Shown here: piece by piece, positions 5,986 through 6,546 of the stretch
Numbering within the stretch: position 1 is the stretch's first letter
How the letters are laid out: every line of letters starts with the position of its first letter
Source: an uncultured Gemella sp.
GTDB taxonomy: Bacteria; Bacillota; Bacilli; Staphylococcales; Gemellaceae
Direction: 5' to 3'
Assembly: GCA_927911695.1 (NCBI GenBank)
Contig: CAKMQO010000056.1
Span: 1 to 6,546, forward strand
DNA: 6,546 bases
Notes under the pieces: generated by a model
The model's database searches: none
What the model was told of the DNA's origin: nothing
Seen by the model: only the letters and a program-made list of their open reading frames with translations
Position numbers and translations under genes: made by a program

Positions 5986-6014
5986 ATCATAAGTTGAATA
6001 GCCTATTTTGTCAA
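5986..6014 (-). promoter_or_regulatory. Strong predicted promoter for the VanY-SH3b operon
   Basis: Read on the minus strand there is a perfect TTGACA -35 box (6009-6014), an exact 17-base spacer and TATGAT (5986-5991) as -10. This is the closest match to the housekeeping consensus in the window. The expected start near 5979 gives a leader of about 80 bases. It should drive both the carboxypeptidase gene and the SH3b gene, ending at the 4135-4173 terminator. Confidence 0.8.
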
Positions 6015-6546
6015 TTATAAACATGGTTTTTCTCGAAAATAAATACAAAACGATGAAGTAATCTTAAATTTCTAAAATGTTAATGAAAAATAGTTAAGTG
6101 ATGCTCTGTTTTCTCTATGAAATTTATAATATAAAATAAATGGATTCGTTATAAAAAGTAAATAAAGTTATATTGTCTTTTAACAAGGATTAGAATTATT
6201 ATTTGTCATATTACAAGAATTTTAAAACTTTAAATAAAAATAATTAATACATATATTGAGATTGATTATTAATACTTGATAGGCAGAGGTCTTAGAAAAT
6301 ATACTAATAATTAGTAAAAAAATAAAATAATATCAGTTATAAAAATAATTAATAGAATAGTGACATAAATATAACACTGGGATTATTTTAACTAATACAG
6401 TATAAAAGGTTTATTTACATAAATAGTTATGAAAAGAAGTATTTTCTGTGTTATAAAATCTGACGAAAAACAAGGGATTTTAGGCTGATTTATAGCAATA
6501 AAAAACGATTACTTGTATCTAAAAAAATAAAAAAAAAAAATAATTA
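6015..6546. other. Long AT-rich gene-free stretch at the right end
   Basis: About 530 bases lack any open frame with a credible start on either strand, and stops are dense in all frames. I see no tRNA, rRNA, CRISPR or insertion-sequence signature. What can be seen: a 14-base direct repeat AAAAATAATTAATA at 6236-6249 and 6342-6355; a palindrome TACTAAT-A-ATTAGTA at 6302-6316 overlapping a weak plus-strand promoter-like pair (TTGATA 6276-6281, TATACT 6300-6305); and an A-rich end after 6520. It may be non-coding spacer or a long-decayed gene remnant. Confidence 0.6.

Noticed and set aside
6520..6546. Poly-A stretch at the right end as a biological tail or insertion mark
   Set aside because: It is A-rich low complexity at a probable contig end with no target duplication or element next to it.

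Overview
This window looks like chromosomal DNA from a low-GC Gram-positive bacterium (Firmicutes). Evidence is the strong AT bias, AAAGGAG-type ribosome binding sites, TTGACA/TATAAT-type promoters with TG-extended -10 boxes, the pairing of competence genes comFA-comFC with a ribosome hibernation factor, and cell-wall proteins of the VanY and SH3b kinds. The comFA, comFC and hpf proteins look Bacillales/Lactobacillales-like. A Gemella-type organism is my best guess, but it rests on family resemblance, not on a search. Both ends look like contig ends: the left end cuts hpf, and the right end runs into A-rich low-complexity sequence.

Layout. 1-306 (minus): start of hpf, broken by two one-base insertions near the left end. 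307-597: divergent control region with an hpf promoter, a striking AGGGGG/CCCCCT palindrome in the hpf leader, and a candidate comFA promoter. 598-2736 (plus): comFA and comFC in a tight two-gene operon. 2737-2859: promoter with an operator-like inverted repeat over the start site. 2860-4135 (plus): a 12-helix major facilitator transporter gene with a one-base frameshift in its first helix. 4135-4173: bidirectional hairpin terminator. 4195-5103 (minus): a membrane protein with an N/Q/Y-rich, prion-like cytoplasmic tail and an outer SH3b domain. 5130-5897 (minus): a VanY-family peptidoglycan carboxypeptidase. 5986-6014: a near-consensus promoter for that pair. 6015-6546: no gene seen.

How the genes fit together. 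ComFA and ComFC act at the inner face of the membrane in DNA uptake during transformation. ComFB, which lies between them in Bacillus subtilis, is absent. The minus-strand pair reads from one promoter: first the carboxypeptidase that trims peptidoglycan stem peptides, then 26 bases later the SH3b membrane protein, suggesting a small wall-maintenance operon. The transporter appears to be an independent unit with its own promoter and shared terminator.

Three separate disruptions (two in hpf, one in the transporter) each look like one extra base. That common direction makes sequencing or assembly error a serious alternative to genuine gene decay. I did not find convincing evidence of a wholly new system. 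The least ordinary item is the N/Q/Y-rich membrane SH3b protein.
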